Shown piece after piece: positions 1 to 13,732 of a DNA stretch of 64,000 nucleotides. The position numbers and the translations under genes are program-made. The notes below the pieces were generated by a model. It saw only the letters and a program-made list of their open reading frames with translations. It was not told where the DNA came from and ran no database searches. The stretch's first letter is position 1, and the number at the start of each line of letters is the position of its first letter. This DNA comes from Nomia melanderi (Eukaryota > Arthropoda > Insecta > Hymenoptera > Halictidae): assembly GCF_051020985.1 (NCBI RefSeq), contig NW_027475167.1, positions 62,001 through 126,000 of the forward strand, in the 5' to 3' direction.

Positions 1-124
1 CAGCGGTGTCGACCTCGGACCACGAGGGACCGAGAAAACCAGCGACACATGGGGTCGGACACTCAGGGTCCGAGAAAAATCCAATATATATCTGAAGATA
101 TCTCGGGTGCTATTAAAGATAGCG

Positions 125-500
125 CAATAAATCAGAGTGCATTGTCTGTAGGAGGCCCTGGCGCATGAATCTGTGCAGCAGGGTCGACCTCGGACCACGA
201 GGGACCGAGAAAACCATCGACACATGGGGCCGGACTGTCAGGGTCAGCGAAAAATCTAATATATATCGGGTGATATCTCGGGTGCTATTACAGATAGCGC
301 AATAAATCAGAGTGCATTGTCTGTAGGAGGCCCTGGCGCATGAATCTGTGCAGCGGGATCGACCTCGTACCACCAGGGGCCGAGAAAATCACCCTGTCAT
401 GGGGTCGGACTTTCAGGGTCAAGGAAAAATCCAATATATATCTGGTGATATCTCGGGTGCTATTAGAGATAGCGCAATAAATCAAAGTGAATTATCTGCA
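125..500. repeat. Two-monomer segment recurring at about 22.17 and 27.59 kb
   Basis: The units here match those at about 22,167-22,520 (displacement 22,042 bp) and about 27,589-27,940 (27,464 bp). They share an unusual ATATATCGGGTGATATC variant in the AT box and the CACCCTGTCATGG variant of the middle. The left edge of the window is therefore drawn from the same monomer pool as the 31-monomer HOR. Confidence 0.8.
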
Positions 501-1508
501 GGGGGCCCTGGCGCATGAATCTGTGCAGCGGGATCGCCGTCGGACCACGAGAGACAGAGAAATCCATCGACACATGGGGCCGGACTGTCAGGGTCAGGGA
601 AAAATCTAATATATATCTGGTGATATCTCGGGTGCTATTACAGATAGCGCAATAAATCAAAGTGAATTATCTGCAGGAAGCCCTGGCGCATGAATCTGTG
701 AAGCGGAATCGACCTCGGACCACCAGTGGCTGAGAAAACCACCGTCTCATGGTATCGGACACTGAGGGTCAGGGAAAAATCCAATATATATATGGTGATA
801 TCTCGGGTGCTATTACAGATAGCGCAATAAATCAAAGTGAATTATCTGCAGGGGGCCCTGGCGCATGAATCTGTGCAGCAGGAACGACCTCGGACCACCA
901 GGGGCCGATAAAACCACCGTCTCATGGGGCCGGACACTCAGAGTCAGGGGAAAATCCAATATATATCTGGTGATATCTCGGGTGCTATTAGAGATAGCGC
1001 AATAAATCAAAGTGCATTGTCTGCATGAGGCCCTAGCGCATGAATCTCTGCAGCGGGAACGACCTCGGACCACCAGGGGCCGAGAAAATCACCGTCTCAT
1101 GGGGCCGGACTGTCAGGGTCAGGGAAAAATCCAATATATATCTGGTGATATCTCGGGTGCTACTGCAGATAGCGCAATAGATCAAAGTGCATTGTCTGTA
1201 GGAGGCCCTGCCGCATGAATCTGTGCAGCGGGATCGACCTCGGACCACCAGGAGCCGAGAAAACCACCGTCGCATGGGGCCGGACACTCAGGGTCGGGGA
1301 AAAATTCAATATATATCTGGTGATATCTCGGGTGCTATTAGAGATAGCGCAATAAATCAAATTGAGTTGTCTGTAGGAGGCACTGGCGCATGAATCTGAG
1401 CAGCGGGATCGACCTCGGACCACGAGGGACCGAGAAAACCATCGACACATGGTGCCGGACACTCAGGGTCGGGGAAAAACTCAATATATATCTGATGATA
1501 TCTCGGGT
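370..1508. repeat. Roughly 6.5-monomer segment, source or copy of 31,682-32,820
   Basis: Private variants recur in order at a constant displacement of 31,312 bp. They include CATGGTATCGGACACTGAGG near 750, GGCCGATAAAACC near 904, the TGCATGAGGCCC junction near 1021 and the ACTGCAGATAGCGCAATAGA variant near 1162. One patch near 820-850 differs between the copies. Confidence 0.88.
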
Positions 1509-2474
1509 GCTCTTACAGATAGCGCACTAAACAAAAGTGAATTATCTGCAGGGGGCCCTGGCGCATGAATCTGTGCAGCGGGAACGACCTCGGACCACCA
1601 GGGGCCGAGAAAACCACCGACAAATGGGGCCGGACACTCAGCGCCAGGGAAAAATCCAATATATATTTGGTGATATCTCGGGTGCTATTAGAGATAGCGC
1701 AATAAACCAAAGTGAATTATCTGCAGGAGGCCCTGGCGCATGAATCTGTGAAGAGGGAACGATCGCGGACCACCAGGGGCCGAGAAAACCATCGACACAT
1801 GGGGTCGGACTGTCAGGGTCAGGGAAAAATCCAATATATATCTGGTGATATCACGGGTGCTATTAGAGATAGCGCAATAAATCAAAGTGCATTGTCTGCA
1901 GGAGGCCCTGGCGCATGAATTTGTGCAGCGGGAACGACCTCGGAGCACCAGGGGCCGAGAAAACCACTGTCTCATGGGGTCGGACACTCAGGGTCGGGGA
2001 AAAATCCAATATATATCTGGTGATATTTCGGGTGCTATTAGAGATAGCGCAATAAACCAAAGTGAATTATCTGCAGGAGGCCCTGGCGCATGAATCTGTG
2101 CAGCTGGAACGACCTCGGACCACCGGGGGCCGAGAAAACCACCGTCTCATGGAGTCGGACACTCAGTGTCGGGGAAAAGTCCAATATAAATCTGGTGATA
2201 TCTCGGGTGCTATTATAGATAGCGCAATATACCAAAGTGCATTGTCTGTAGGAGGCCCTGGCGCATGAATCTGTGCAGCGGGATCGACCTCGGACCATGA
2301 GGGACCGAGAAAACCATCGACACATGGGGCCGGAATGTCAGGGTCAAGGAAAAATCCAATATACATCTGGTGATATCTCGGGTGCTATTAGAGATAGCGC
2401 AATAAACCAAAGTGAATTATCTGCAGGAGGCCCTGGCGCATGAATCTGTGCAGAGGGAATGATCTTGGACCACC
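1509..2474. repeat. Mixed monomers without a recognised HOR
   Basis: About five and a half ordinary units of types A and B. One has AATATAAATCTGG in the AT box near 2187. I saw no displaced copy of the whole stretch, although the unit at about 1640-1760 resembles units at 15.1 and 33.1 kb (the CACTCAGCGCCAGGG variant). Confidence 0.6.
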
Positions 2475-4293
2475 AGGGGCCGAGAAAACCATCGTCTCAT
2501 GGGACCGGACACTCAGGGTCAGGGGAAAATCCAATATATATCTAGTGATATCTCGGGTGCTATTACAGATAGCGCAATAAATCAAAGTGCATTATATGTA
2601 GGAGGCCCTGGCGCATGAATCTGTGCAGCGGGATCGACCTCGGACCACCAGGGGCCGAGAAAAACACCGACACATGGGGCCGGACACTCAGGGTCGGGGA
2701 AAAATTCAATATATATCTGGTGATATCTCAGGTGCACTTACAGATAGCGCACTAAACCAAAGTGAATTATCTGCAGGGGGCCCTAGCGCATGAATCTGTG
2801 CAGCTGGAACGACCTCGGACCACCAGGGGCCGAGAAAGCCATCGACACATGTGGCCGGACTGTCAGGGTCAAGGAAAAATCCAATATAAATCTGGTGATA
2901 TCACGGGTGCTATTACAGATAGCGCAATAAATCAAAGTGCATTGTCTGCAGGAGGCCATGGTGCATGAATCTGTGCTGCGGGACCGACCTCGGACCACCA
3001 GGGGCCGAGAAAACCACCGTCTCATGGGGTCGGACTGTCAGGGTCGGGGAAAAATTCAATATATATCTGGTGATATCTCAGGTGCACTTACAGATAGCGC
3101 ACTAAACCAAAGTGAATTATCTGCAGGGGGCCCTAGCGCATGAATCTGTGCAGCTGGAACGACCTCGGACCACCAGGGGCCGAGAAAGCCATCGACACAT
3201 GTGGCCGGACTGTCAGGGTCAAGGAAAAATCCAATATAAATCTGGTGATATCACGGGTGCTATTACAGATAGCGCAATAAATCAAAGTGCATTGTCTGCA
3301 GGAGGCCATGGCGCATGAATCTGTGCTGCGGGACCGACCTCGGACCACCAGGGGCCGAGAAAACCACCGTCTCATGGGGTCGGACTGTCAGGGTCAGGGA
3401 AAAATACAATATATATCTGGTGATATCTCGGGTGCTATTAGAGATAGCGCAATAAATCAAAGTGCATTGTCTGTAGGAGGCCCTGGCGCATGAATCTGTC
3501 CAGCGGGATCGACCTCGGTCCACCAGGGGCCGAGAAAACCACCGACACATGCGGCCGGAGTGTCAGGGTCAGGGAAAAATCCAATATATATCTGGTGATA
3601 TCTCGGGTGCTATTACAGATAGCGCAATAAATCAAAGTGCATTTTCTGCAGGAGGCCCTGGCGCATGAATCTGTGCAGCGGGATCGAGCTCGGACCACCA
3701 GCGGCCGAGAAAATCACCGTCTCATGGGGCCGGACTGTCAGGGTCACGGAAAAATCCAATATATATCTAGTGATATCTCGGGTGCTATTACAGATAGCGC
3801 AATAAATCAAAGTGCATTGTCTGTAGGAGGCCCTGGCGCATGAATCTTTGCAGCGGGATCGACCTCGGTCCACCATGGGCCGAGAAAACCACCGACACAT
3901 GGGGCCGGACACTCAGGGTCGGGGATAAATTCAATATATATCTGGTGATATCTCGGGTGCTCTTACAGATAGCGCACTAAACCAAAGTGAATTATTTGCA
4001 GGGGGCCCTGGCGCATGAATCTGTGCAGCGGGAACGACCTCGGACCACCAGGGGCCGAGAAAACCACCGACACATGGGTCCGGACTGTCAGGGGCAGCGA
4101 AAAATCCAATATATATCTGGTGATATCTCGGGTGCTATTAGAGATAGCGCAATAAATCAAAGTGCATTGTCTGCAGGAGGCCCTGGCGCATGAATCTGTG
4201 CAGCGGGAACGACCTCGGACCGGCAGGGGTCGAGAAAACCACGGTCTCATGGGGCCGGACACTCAGGGTCAGGGGAAAATCCAATATATATAT
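2475..4293. repeat. Eleven-monomer block, dispersed copy
   Basis: This is the left-hand copy of the block tandemly repeated at 9016-12865. Displacements are 6,647 and 8,572 bp. ATTATATGTAGG at 2591 reappears at 9238 and 11163. The displacements are 38 and 49 monomers minus 3, matching the three single-base deletions lying between. Confidence 0.92.
2690..3390. repeat. Tandem dimer, 2 x 350 bp
   Basis: Two adjacent two-monomer units are nearly identical. Each has GATATCTCAGGTGCACTTAC followed by a GCGCACTAAACC unit, and then a GCCATCGACACATGTGG unit with GATATCACGG. The dimer is carried inside the 11-monomer block and so recurs at about 9337-10037 and 11262-11962. Confidence 0.9.
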
Positions 4294-4938
4294 GGTGATA
4301 TCTCGGGTGCTATTATAGATACCGCAATAAATCAAAGTGCATTGTCTGTAGGAGGCCCTGGCGCATGAATCTGTGCAGCGGGATCGACCTCGGACCATGA
4401 GGGACCGAGAAAACCATCGACTCATGGGGCCGGAATGTCAGGGTCAAGGAAAAATCCAATATACATCTGGTGATATCTCGGGTGCTATTAGAGATAGCGC
4501 AATAAACCAAAGTGAATTATCTGCAGGAGGCCCTGGCGCATGAATCTGTGCAGAGGGAATGATCTCGGACCACCAGGGGCCGAGAAAACCATCGTCTCAG
4601 GGGGCCGGACTGTCAGGGTCACAGAAAAATCCAATATATATCTGGTGATATCTCGGATACTATTACAGATAGCGCAATAAATCAAAGTGCATTGTCTGCA
4701 GGAAGCCATGGCGCATGAATCTGTTCAGCGGGATCGACCTCGGACCACCAGGGGCCGAGAATATCACCTTCTCATGAGGTCGGACTGTCAGGGTCAGGGA
4801 AAAATCCAATATATATCTGGTGATATCTCGGGTGCTATTACAGATAGCGCAATAAATCAAAGTGCATTGTCTGCAGGAGGCCCTGGCGCATGAATCTGTG
4901 CAGCAGGAACTACCTCGGACCACCAGGGGTCGAGAAAA

Positions 4939-4985
4939 TTACAGATATTCGGAATCCGTCACCCAAGGTCATGTAAAAATCCAGC
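4939..4985. repeat. Type C mosaic segment
   Basis: First of two adjacent C units. Upstream linked variants are CAGCAGGAACTACC and AGGGGTCGAG. The AT box reads CAGCATAGATC. Confidence 0.9.
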
Positions 4986-5113
4986 ATAGATCTGGTGATA
5001 CCTCGGGTGCTATTACAGATAGCGCAATAAATCAAAGAGCATTGTGTGTAGGAGGCACTGGCGAATGAATCTGTGCAGCAGGAACTACCTCGGGCCACCA
5101 GGGCACGAGAAAA

Positions 5114-5160
5114 TTACAGATATTCGGAATCCGTCACGCAAGGTCATGTAAAAATACAGC
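5114..5160. repeat. Type C mosaic segment
   Basis: Second of the adjacent pair, with CAGGGCACGAG upstream and AAAATACAGC in the AT box. Confidence 0.9.
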
Positions 5161-5398
5161 ATATATCTGGTGATATCTCGGGTGCTATTACAGATAGCGC
5201 AATAAACCAAAGTGAATTGTCTGCAGGAAGCCTTGGTGCATGAATCTGTTCAGCGGGATCGACCGCGGACCACGAGGGACCGAGAAAACCATCGACACAT
5301 GGGGCCGGCCTGTCAGGATCAAGGAAAAATACAATATATATCTGGTGATATCTCGGGTGCTATTACAGATAGCGCAATAAATCAAAGTGCATTGTCTG

Positions 5399-8300
5399 CA
5401 TGAGGCCCTTGCGCATGAATCTGTGACGCGGGACCGACCTCGGACCACCAGGGGCCGCGAAAATCACCGTCTCATGGGGCCGGACTGTCTGGGTCAGGGA
5501 AAAATCCAATATAAATCTGGTGATATCTCGGGTGCTATTAGAGATAGCGAAATAAACCAAAGTGAATTATCTGCAGGAGGCCCCGGCGCATGAATCTGTG
5601 CAGAGGGAACGATCTCGGACCACCAGGGGCCGAGAAAACCATCGACACATGGGGCCGGACTGTCAGGGTCAAGGAAAAATCCAATATATATCTGGTGATA
5701 TCTCGGGTGCTATTACAGATAGCGCAATAAATCAAAGTGCATTGTCTGCATGAGGCCCTTGCGCATCAATCTGTGCAGCGGGACCGACCTCGGACCACCA
5801 GGGGCCGAGAAAACCACCGTCTCATGGGTTCGGACTGTCAGGGTCAGGGAAAAATCCAATATATATCTGGTGATATCTCGGGTGCTATTACAGATAGCGC
5901 AATAAATTAAAGTGCATTGTCTGCAGGAGGACCTGGCGCATGAATCTGTGCAGCGGGAACGACCTCGGACCACCAGGGACCAGAAAACCACCGTCCCATG
6001 GGGCCGGACTGTCAGGGTCAGGGAAAAATCCAATATATATCTGGTGATATCTCGTGTGCTATTAGAGTTAGCGCAATAAACCAAAGTGAATTATCTGCAG
6101 GAGGCCCTGGCGCATGAATCCGTGCAGCGGGAACGACCTCGGACCACCAGGGGCCGAGAGAACCACCGTCTCATGCGGTCGGACACTCAGGGTCAGGGAA
6201 AAATTAAATATATATCTGGTGATATCTCGGGTGCTATTACACATAGCGCAATAAATCAAAGTGCATTGTTCGTAGGAGGCCCTGGCGCATGAACGTGTGC
6301 AGCGGGAACGACCTCGGACCACCAGGGGCCGAGAAAACTACCGTCTCGTGGGGCCGGACACTCAGGGTCAGGGAAAAAACCAATATACATCTGGTGATAT
6401 CTCGGGTGCTATTAGAGATAGCGTAATAAACCAAAGTGCATTGTCTGCAGCAGGCCCTGGCGCATGAATTTGTGCAGCGGGAACGACCTCGGACCACCCG
6501 GGGCAGTGAAAACCACCGTCTCATGGGGTCGGACACTCAGGGTCAGGGAAAAATCCCATATATTTCTGGTGATATCTCGGGTGCTATTAGAGATAGCGCA
6601 ATAAATCACAGTGCATTGCCTGTAGGAGGCCCTGGCGCATGAATCTGTGCAGCGGGATCGACCTCAGACCACCAGGGTCCGAGAAAATCTCCGTCTCATG
6701 GGGCCGGACTGTCAGGGTCAGGGAAAAATCCAATATATATCTGGTGATGTCTCGGGTACTATTAGAGATAGCGCAATAAATCAAAGTAAATGATCTGCAG
6801 GGGGCCCTGGTGCATGAATCTGTGCAGCGGGAACGACCTCGGACCACCAGGGGCCGAGAAAACCACCGACACATGGGGCGAGACTGTCAGGATCAGGGAA
6901 AAATCCAATATATATCTGGTGATATCTCGGGTGCTATTAGAGATAGCGCAATAAATCAAAGTGAATTATCTATAGGAGGCCCTGGCGCATGAATCTGTTC
7001 AGCGGGAACGACCTCGGAATACCAGGGGCCGAGAAAACCACCGTCTCATGGGGCCGGACACTCAGGGTCAGGTTAAAATCCAATATATATCTGGTGATAT
7101 CTCGGGTGCTATTACACATTGCGCAATAAATCAAAGTGCATTGTCTGTAGGAGGCGCTGGCGCATGAATCTGTGCAGCGCGTCGACCTCGGACCACCAGG
7201 GGCCGAGAAAATCACCGTCTCATGGGGCCGGACTGTCAGGGTCAAGGAAAAATCCAATATATATCTGGTGATATCTCGGGTATTATTAGCGATAGCGCAA
7301 TAAATTAAAGTGCATTGTCTGTAGGAGGCACTGCGAATGAATCTGTGCAGCAGGAACTACCTCAGAACACCAGGGGCCGAGAAAATTACAGATATTCGGA
7401 ATCCGTCACCCAAGATCATGTAAAAATCCAGCATATATCTGGTGATATCTCGGGTGCTATTACAGATAGCGCACTAAACCAAAGTGAATTATCTGCAGGG
7501 GGCCCTGGCGCATGAATCTGTGCAGCGGGATCGACATCGGACCACGAGGGACCGAGAAAACTATCGACACATGGGGCCGGACTGTCAGGGTGAAGGAAAA
7601 ATCTAATATATATCTGGTGATATCTCGGGTGCTATTACAGATAGCGCAATAAATCAGAGTGCATTGTCTGTAGGAGGCCCTGGCGCATGAATCTGTGCAG
7701 CGGGATCGACCTCGTACCACCAGGGGCCGAGAAAATCACCCTGTCATGGGGTCGGACTTTCAGGGTCAAGGAAAAATCCAATATATATCTGGTGATATCT
7801 CGGGTGCTATTAGAGATAGCGCAATAAATCAAAGTGAATTATCTGCAGGGGGCTCTGGCGCATGAATCTGTGCAGCGGGACCGCCGTCGGACCACGAGGG
7901 ACAGAGAAATCCATCGACACATGGGGCCGGACTGTCAGGGTGAAGGAAAAATCTAATATATATCTGGTGATATCTCGGGTGCTATTAGAGATAGCGCAAT
8001 AAATCAAAGTGCATTGTCTGTAGGAGGCCCTGGCGCATGAATCTGTGCAGCGGGAACGACCTCGGACCACCAGGGGCCGAGAGAACCACCGTCTCATGGG
8101 GTCGGACACTCAGGGTCAGGGAAAAATTCAATATATATCTGGTGATATCTCGGGTGCTATTACACATAGCGCAATAAATCAATGTGCATTGTCTGTAGGA
8201 GGCCCTGGCGCATGAATGTGTGCAGCGGGAACGACCTCGCACCACCAGGGGCCGAGAAAACCACCGTCTCATGGGGCCGGACACTCAGGGTCAGCGGAAA

Positions 8301-9137
8301 ATCCAATATATATATGGTTATATCTCGGGTGCTCTTACAGATAGCGCACTAAACCAAAGTGAATTATCTGCTGGGGGCCCTGGCGCATGAATCTGTGCAG
8401 CGGGATCGACATCGGACCACGAGGGACCGAGAAAACCATCGACACATGGGGCCGGACTGTCAGGGTGAAGGAAAAATCTAATATATATCTGGTGATATCT
8501 CGGGTGCTATTACAGATAGCGCAATAAATCAGAGTGCATTGTCTGTAGGAGGCCCTGGCGCATGAATCTGTGCAGCGGGATCGACCTCGTACCACCAGGG
8601 GCCGAGAAAATCACCCTGTCATGGGGTCGGACTTTCAGGGTCAAGGAAAAATCCAATATATATCTGGTGATATCTCGGGTGCTATTAGAGATAGCGCAAT
8701 AAATCAAAGTGAATTATCTGCAGGGGGCTCTGGCGCATGAATCTGTGCAGCGGGATCGCCGTCGGACCACGAGGGACAGAGAAATCCATCGACACATGGG
8801 GCCGGACTGTCAGGGTTAGGGAAAAATCTAATATATATCTGGTGATATCTCGGGTTCTATTACAGATAGCGCAATAAATCAGAGTGCATTGTCTGTAGGA
8901 GGCCTTGGCGCATGAATCTGTGCAGCGGAAACGACCTCGGACCACCAGGGGCCGAGAAAACTACAGTCTCATGGGGTCGGACAGTCAGGGTCATGGAAAA
9001 ATCCAATATAAATCTGGTGATATCTCGGGTGCTATTAGAGATAGTGCAATAAATTAAAGTGCATTGTCTGCAGGAGGCCCTAGCGCATGAAACTGTGTAG
9101 CGGGAACGACCTCGCACCATCAGGGGCCGAGAAAACC
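5399..9137. repeat. Roughly 21-monomer segment duplicated at 15,721-19,458
   Basis: Displacement is 10,322 bp at the left end and 10,321 bp after about 6 kb. The change is explained by an extra copy of the CCAGGGACCAG one-base deletion in the right-hand segment. The segment carries three independent one-base deletions near 5980, 7180 and 7333, and one type C unit at 7386. Confidence 0.92.
7386..7432. repeat. Type C mosaic segment in marker monomer
   Basis: Preceded by the one-base-deleted GGCACTGCGAATG and by CTCAGAACACC; CAAGATCATG replaces CAAGGTCATG. This is the founder-like copy of the HOR marker. Confidence 0.92.
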
Positions 9138-10940
9138 ATCGTCTCATGGGGCCGGACACTCAGGGTCAGGGGAAAATCCAATATATATCTAGTGATATCT
9201 CGGGTGCTATTACAGATAGCGCAATAAATCAAAGTGCATTATATGTAGGAGGCCCTGGCGCATGAATCTGTGCAGCGGGATCGACCTCGGACCACCAGGG
9301 GCCGAGAAAAACACCGACACATGGGGCCGGACACTCAGGGTCGGGGAAAAATTCAATATATATCTGGTGATATCTCAGGTGCACTTACAGATAGCGCACT
9401 AAACCAAAGTGAATTATCTGCAGGGGGCCCTAGCGCATGAATCTGTGCAGCTGGAACGACCTCGGACCACCAGGGGCCGAGAAAGCCATCGACACATGTG
9501 GCCGGACTGTCAGGGTCAAGGAAAAATCCAATATAAATCTGGTGATATCACGGGTGCTATTACAGATAGCGCAATAAATCAAAGTGCATTGTCTGCAGGA
9601 GGCCATGGCGCATGAATCTGTGCTGCGGGACCGACCTCGGACCACCAGGGGCCGAGAAAACCACCGTCTCATGGGGTCGGACTGTCAGGGTCGGGGAAAA
9701 ATTCAATATATATCTGGTGATATCTCAGGTGCACTTACAGATAGCGCACTAAACCAAAGTGAATTATCTGCAGGGGGCCCTAGCGCATGAATCTGTGCAG
9801 CTGGAACGACCTCGGACCACCAGGGGCCGAGAAAGCCATCGACACATGTGGCCGGACTGTCAGGGTCAAGGAAAAATCCAATATAAATCTGGTGATATCA
9901 CGGGTGCTATTACAGATAGCGCAATAAATCAAAGTGCATTGTCTGCAGGAGGCCATGGCGCATGAATCTGTGCTGCGGGACCGACCTCGGACCACCAGGG
10001 GCCGAGAAAACCACCGTCTCATGGGGTCGGACTGTCAGGGTCAGGGAAAAATACAATATATATCTGGTGATATCTCGGGTGCTATTAGAGATAGCGCAAT
10101 AAATCAAAGTGCATTGTCTGTAGGAGGCCCTGGCGCATGAATCTGTCCAGCGGGATCGACCTCGGTCCACCAGGGGCCGAGAAAACCACCGACACATGCG
10201 GCCGGAGTGTCAGGGTCAGGGAAAAATCCAATATATATCTGGTGATATCTCGGGTGCTATTACAGATAGCGCAATAAATCAAAGTGCATTTTCTGCAGGA
10301 GGCCCTGGCGCATGAATCTGTGCAGCGGGATCGAGCTCGGACCACCAGCGGCCGAGAAAATCACCGTCTCATGGGGCCGGACTGTCAGGGTCACGGAAAA
10401 ATCCAATATATATCTAGTGATATCTCGGGTGCTATTACAGATAGCGCAATAAATCAAAGTGCATTGTCTGTAGGAGGCCCTGGCGCATGAATCTTTGCAG
10501 CGGGATCGACCTCGGTCCACCATGGGCCGAGAAAACCACCGACACATGGGGCCGGACACTCAGGGTCGGGGATAAATTCAATATATATCTGGTGATATCT
10601 CGGGTGCTATTACAGATAGCGCACTAAACCAAAGTGAATTATTTGCAGGGGGCCCTGGCGCATGAATCTGTGCAGCGGGAACGACCTCGGACCACCAGGG
10701 GCCGAGAAAACCACCGACACATGGGTCCGGACTGTCAGGGGCAGCGAAAAATCCAATATATATCTGGTGATATCTCGGGTGCTATTAGAGATAGCGCAAT
10801 AAATCAAAGTGCATTGTCTGCAGGAGGCCCTGGCGCATGAATCTGTGCAGCGGGAACGACCTCGGACCGGCAGGGGTCGAGAAAACCACGGTCTCATGGG
10901 GCCGGACACTCAGGGTCAGGGGAAAATCCAATATATATAT
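9016..10940. repeat. Eleven-monomer HOR (1,925 bp), tandem copy 1
   Basis: This unit is followed directly by a second copy at exactly 1,925 bp. Both start with GGTGATATC followed by ATTAGAGATAGTGCAATAAATTAAAG. The left boundary is set where the AT box differs: AATATAAATCTGG before 9016 but AATATATATATGG before 10941. Confidence 0.93.
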
Positions 10941-12865
10941 GGTGATATCTCGGGTGCTATTAGAGATAGTGCAATAAATTAAAGTGCATTGTCTGCAGGA
11001 GGCCCTAGCGCATGAAACTGTGTAGCGGGAACGACCTCGCACCATCAGGGGCCGAGAAAACCATCGTCTCATGGGGCCGGACACTCAGGGTCAGGGGAAA
11101 ATCCAATATATATCTAGTGATATCTCGGGTGCTATTACAGATAGCGCAATAAATCAAAGTGCATTATATGTAGGAGGCCCTGGCGCATGAATCTGTGCAG
11201 CGGGATCGACCTCGGACCACCAGGGGCCGAGAAAAACACCGACACATGGGGCCGGACACTCAGGGTCGGGGAAAAATTCAATATATATCTGGTGATATCT
11301 CAGGTGCACTTACAGATAGCGCACTAAACCAAAGTGAATTATCTGCAGGGGGCCCTAGCGCATGAATCTGTGCAGCTGGAACGACCTCGGACCACCAGGG
11401 GCCGAGAAAGCCATCGACACATGTGGCCGGACTGTCAGGGTCAAGGAAAAATCCAATATAAATCTGGTGATATCACGGGTGCTATTACAGATAGCGCAAT
11501 AAATCAAAGTGCATTGTCTGCAGGAGGCCATGGCGCATGAATCTGTGCTGCGGGACCGACCTCGGACCACCAGGGGCCGAGAAAACCACCGTCTCATGGG
11601 GTCGGACTGTCAGGGTCGGGGAAAAATTCAATATATATCTGGTGATATCTCAGGTGCACTTACAGATAGCGCACTAAACCAAAGTGAATTATCTGCAGGG
11701 GGCCCTAGCGCATGAATCTGTGCAGCTGGAACGACCTCGGACCACCAGGGGCCGAGAAAGCCATCGACACATGTGGCCGGACTGTCAGGGTCAAGGAAAA
11801 ATCCAATATAAATCTGGTGATATCACGGGTGCTATTACAGATAGCGCAATAAATCAAAGTGCATTGTCTGCAGGAGGCCATGGCGCATGAATCTGTGCTG
11901 CGGGACCGACCTCGGACCACCAGGGGCCGAGAAAACCACCGTCTCATGGGGTCGGACTGTCAGGGTCAGGGAAAAATACAATATATATCTGGTGATATCT
12001 CGGGTGCTATTAGAGATAGCGCAATAAATCAAAGTGCATTGTCTGTAGGAGGCCCTGGCGCATGAATCTGTCCAGCGGGATCGACCTCGGTCCACCAGGG
12101 GCCGAGAAAACCACCGACACATGCGGCCGGAGTGTCAGGGTCAGGGAAAAATCCAATATATATCTGGTGATATCTCGGGTGCTATTACAGATAGCGCAAT
12201 AAATCAAAGTGCATTTTCTGCAGGAGGCCCTGGCGCATGAATCTGTGCAGCGGGATCGAGCTCGGACCACCAGCGGCCGAGAAAATCACCGTCTCATGGG
12301 GCCGGACTGTCAGGGTCACGGAAAAATCCAATATATATCTAGTGATATCTCGGGTGCTATTACAGATAGCGCAATAAATCAAAGTGCATTGTCTGTAGGA
12401 GGCCCTGGCGCATGAATCTTTGCAGCGGGATCGACCTCGGTCCACCATGGGCCGAGAAAACCACCGACACATGGGGCCGGACACTCAGGGTCGGGGATAA
12501 ATTCAATATATATCTGGTGATATCTCGGGTGCTCTTACAGATAGCGCACTAAACCAAAGTGAATTATTTGCAGGGGGCCCTGGCGCATGAATCTGTGCAG
12601 CGGGAACGACCTCGGACCACCAGGGGCCGAGAAAACCACCGACACATGGGTCCGGACTGTCAGGGGCAGCGAAAAATCCAATATATATCTGGTGATATCT
12701 CGGGTGCTATTAGAGATAGCGCAATAAATCAAAGTGCATTGTCTGCAGGAGGCCCTGGCGCATGAATCTGTGCAGCGGGAACGACCTCGGACCGGCAGGG
12801 GTCGAGAAAACCACGGTCTCATGGGGCCGGACACTCAGGGTCAGGGGAAAATCCAATATATATAT
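10941..12865. repeat. Eleven-monomer HOR (1,925 bp), tandem copy 2
   Basis: Nearly identical to 9016-10940. The junction at 10941-10962 lies in a 22-base stretch common to both parents (GGTGATATC through GCTATTA). The tandem duplication therefore looks like an in-register unequal exchange. After 12865 the sequence continues as the copy of 4294-5403. Confidence 0.93.
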
Positions 12866-13510
12866 GGTGATATCTCGGGTGCTATTATAGATACCGCAAT
12901 AAATCAAAGTGCATTGTCTGTAGGAGGCCCTGGCGCATGAATCTGTGCAGCGGGATCGACCTCGGACCATGAGGGACCGAGAAAACCATCGACTCATGGG
13001 GCCGGAATGTCAGGGTCAAGGAAAAATCCAATATACATCTGGTGATATCTCGGGTGCTATTAGAGATAGCGCAATAAACCAAAGTGAATTATCTGCAGGA
13101 GGCCCTGGCGCATGAATCTGTGCAGAGGGAATGATCTCGGACCACCAGGGGCCGAGAAAACCATCGTCTCAGGGGGCCGGACTGTCAGGGTCACAGAAAA
13201 ATCCAATATATATCTGGTGATATCTCGGATACTATTACAGATAGCGCAATAAATCAAAGTGCATTGTCTGCAGGAAGCCATGGCGCATGAATCTGTTCAG
13301 CGGGATCGACCTCGGACCACCAGGGGCCGAGAATATCACCTTCTCATGAGGTCGGACTGTCAGGGTCAGGGAAAAATCCAATATATATCTGGTGATATCT
13401 CGGGTGCTATTACAGATAGCGCAATAAATCAAAGTGCATTGTCTGCAGGAGGCCCTGGCGCATGAATCTGTGCAGCAGGAACTACCTCGGACCACCAGGG
13501 GTCGAGAAAA

Positions 13511-13557
13511 TTACAGATATTCGGAATCCGTCACCCAAGGTCATGTAAAAATCCAGC
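13511..13557. repeat. Type C mosaic segment
   Basis: Displaced copy of the unit at 4939 (8,572 bp). Confidence 0.9.
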
Positions 13558-13685
13558 ATAGATCTGGTGATATCTCGGGTGCTATTACAGATAGCGCAAT
13601 AAATCAAAGAGCATTGTGTGTAGGAGGCACTGGCGAATGAATCTGTGCAGCAGGAACTACCTCGGGCCACCAGGGCACGAGAAAA

Positions 13686-13732
13686 TTACAGATATTCGGA
13701 ATCCGTCACGCAAGGTCATGTAAAAATACAGC
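13686..13732. repeat. Type C mosaic segment
   Basis: Displaced copy of the unit at 5114 (8,572 bp). Confidence 0.9.

Larger units (their letters stand above)
4294..5403. repeat. Segment duplicated at 12,866-13,975
   Basis: The displacement is 8,572 bp, continuous with the copy of the 11-monomer block. It contains two adjacent type C monomers. Noted single-base differences include GATACCTC near 4998 versus GATATCTC near 13570. Similarity ends at the next monomer start, where this copy reads TGCATGAGGCCC and the other TGCAGGAGGCCC. Confidence 0.9.

Noticed and set aside
1486..1520. Hammerhead ribozyme, known from some animal satellites
   Set aside because: A few monomers read CTGATGA in the AT box, but the common form is CTGGTGA. 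No GAAA core or matching stems follow at the required distance, and the minus strand shows no core either.
4939..4985. Type C segments as inserted mobile elements
   Set aside because: The monomer stays 175 bp, no target-site duplication or terminal repeat is seen, and only about 47 bp differ.
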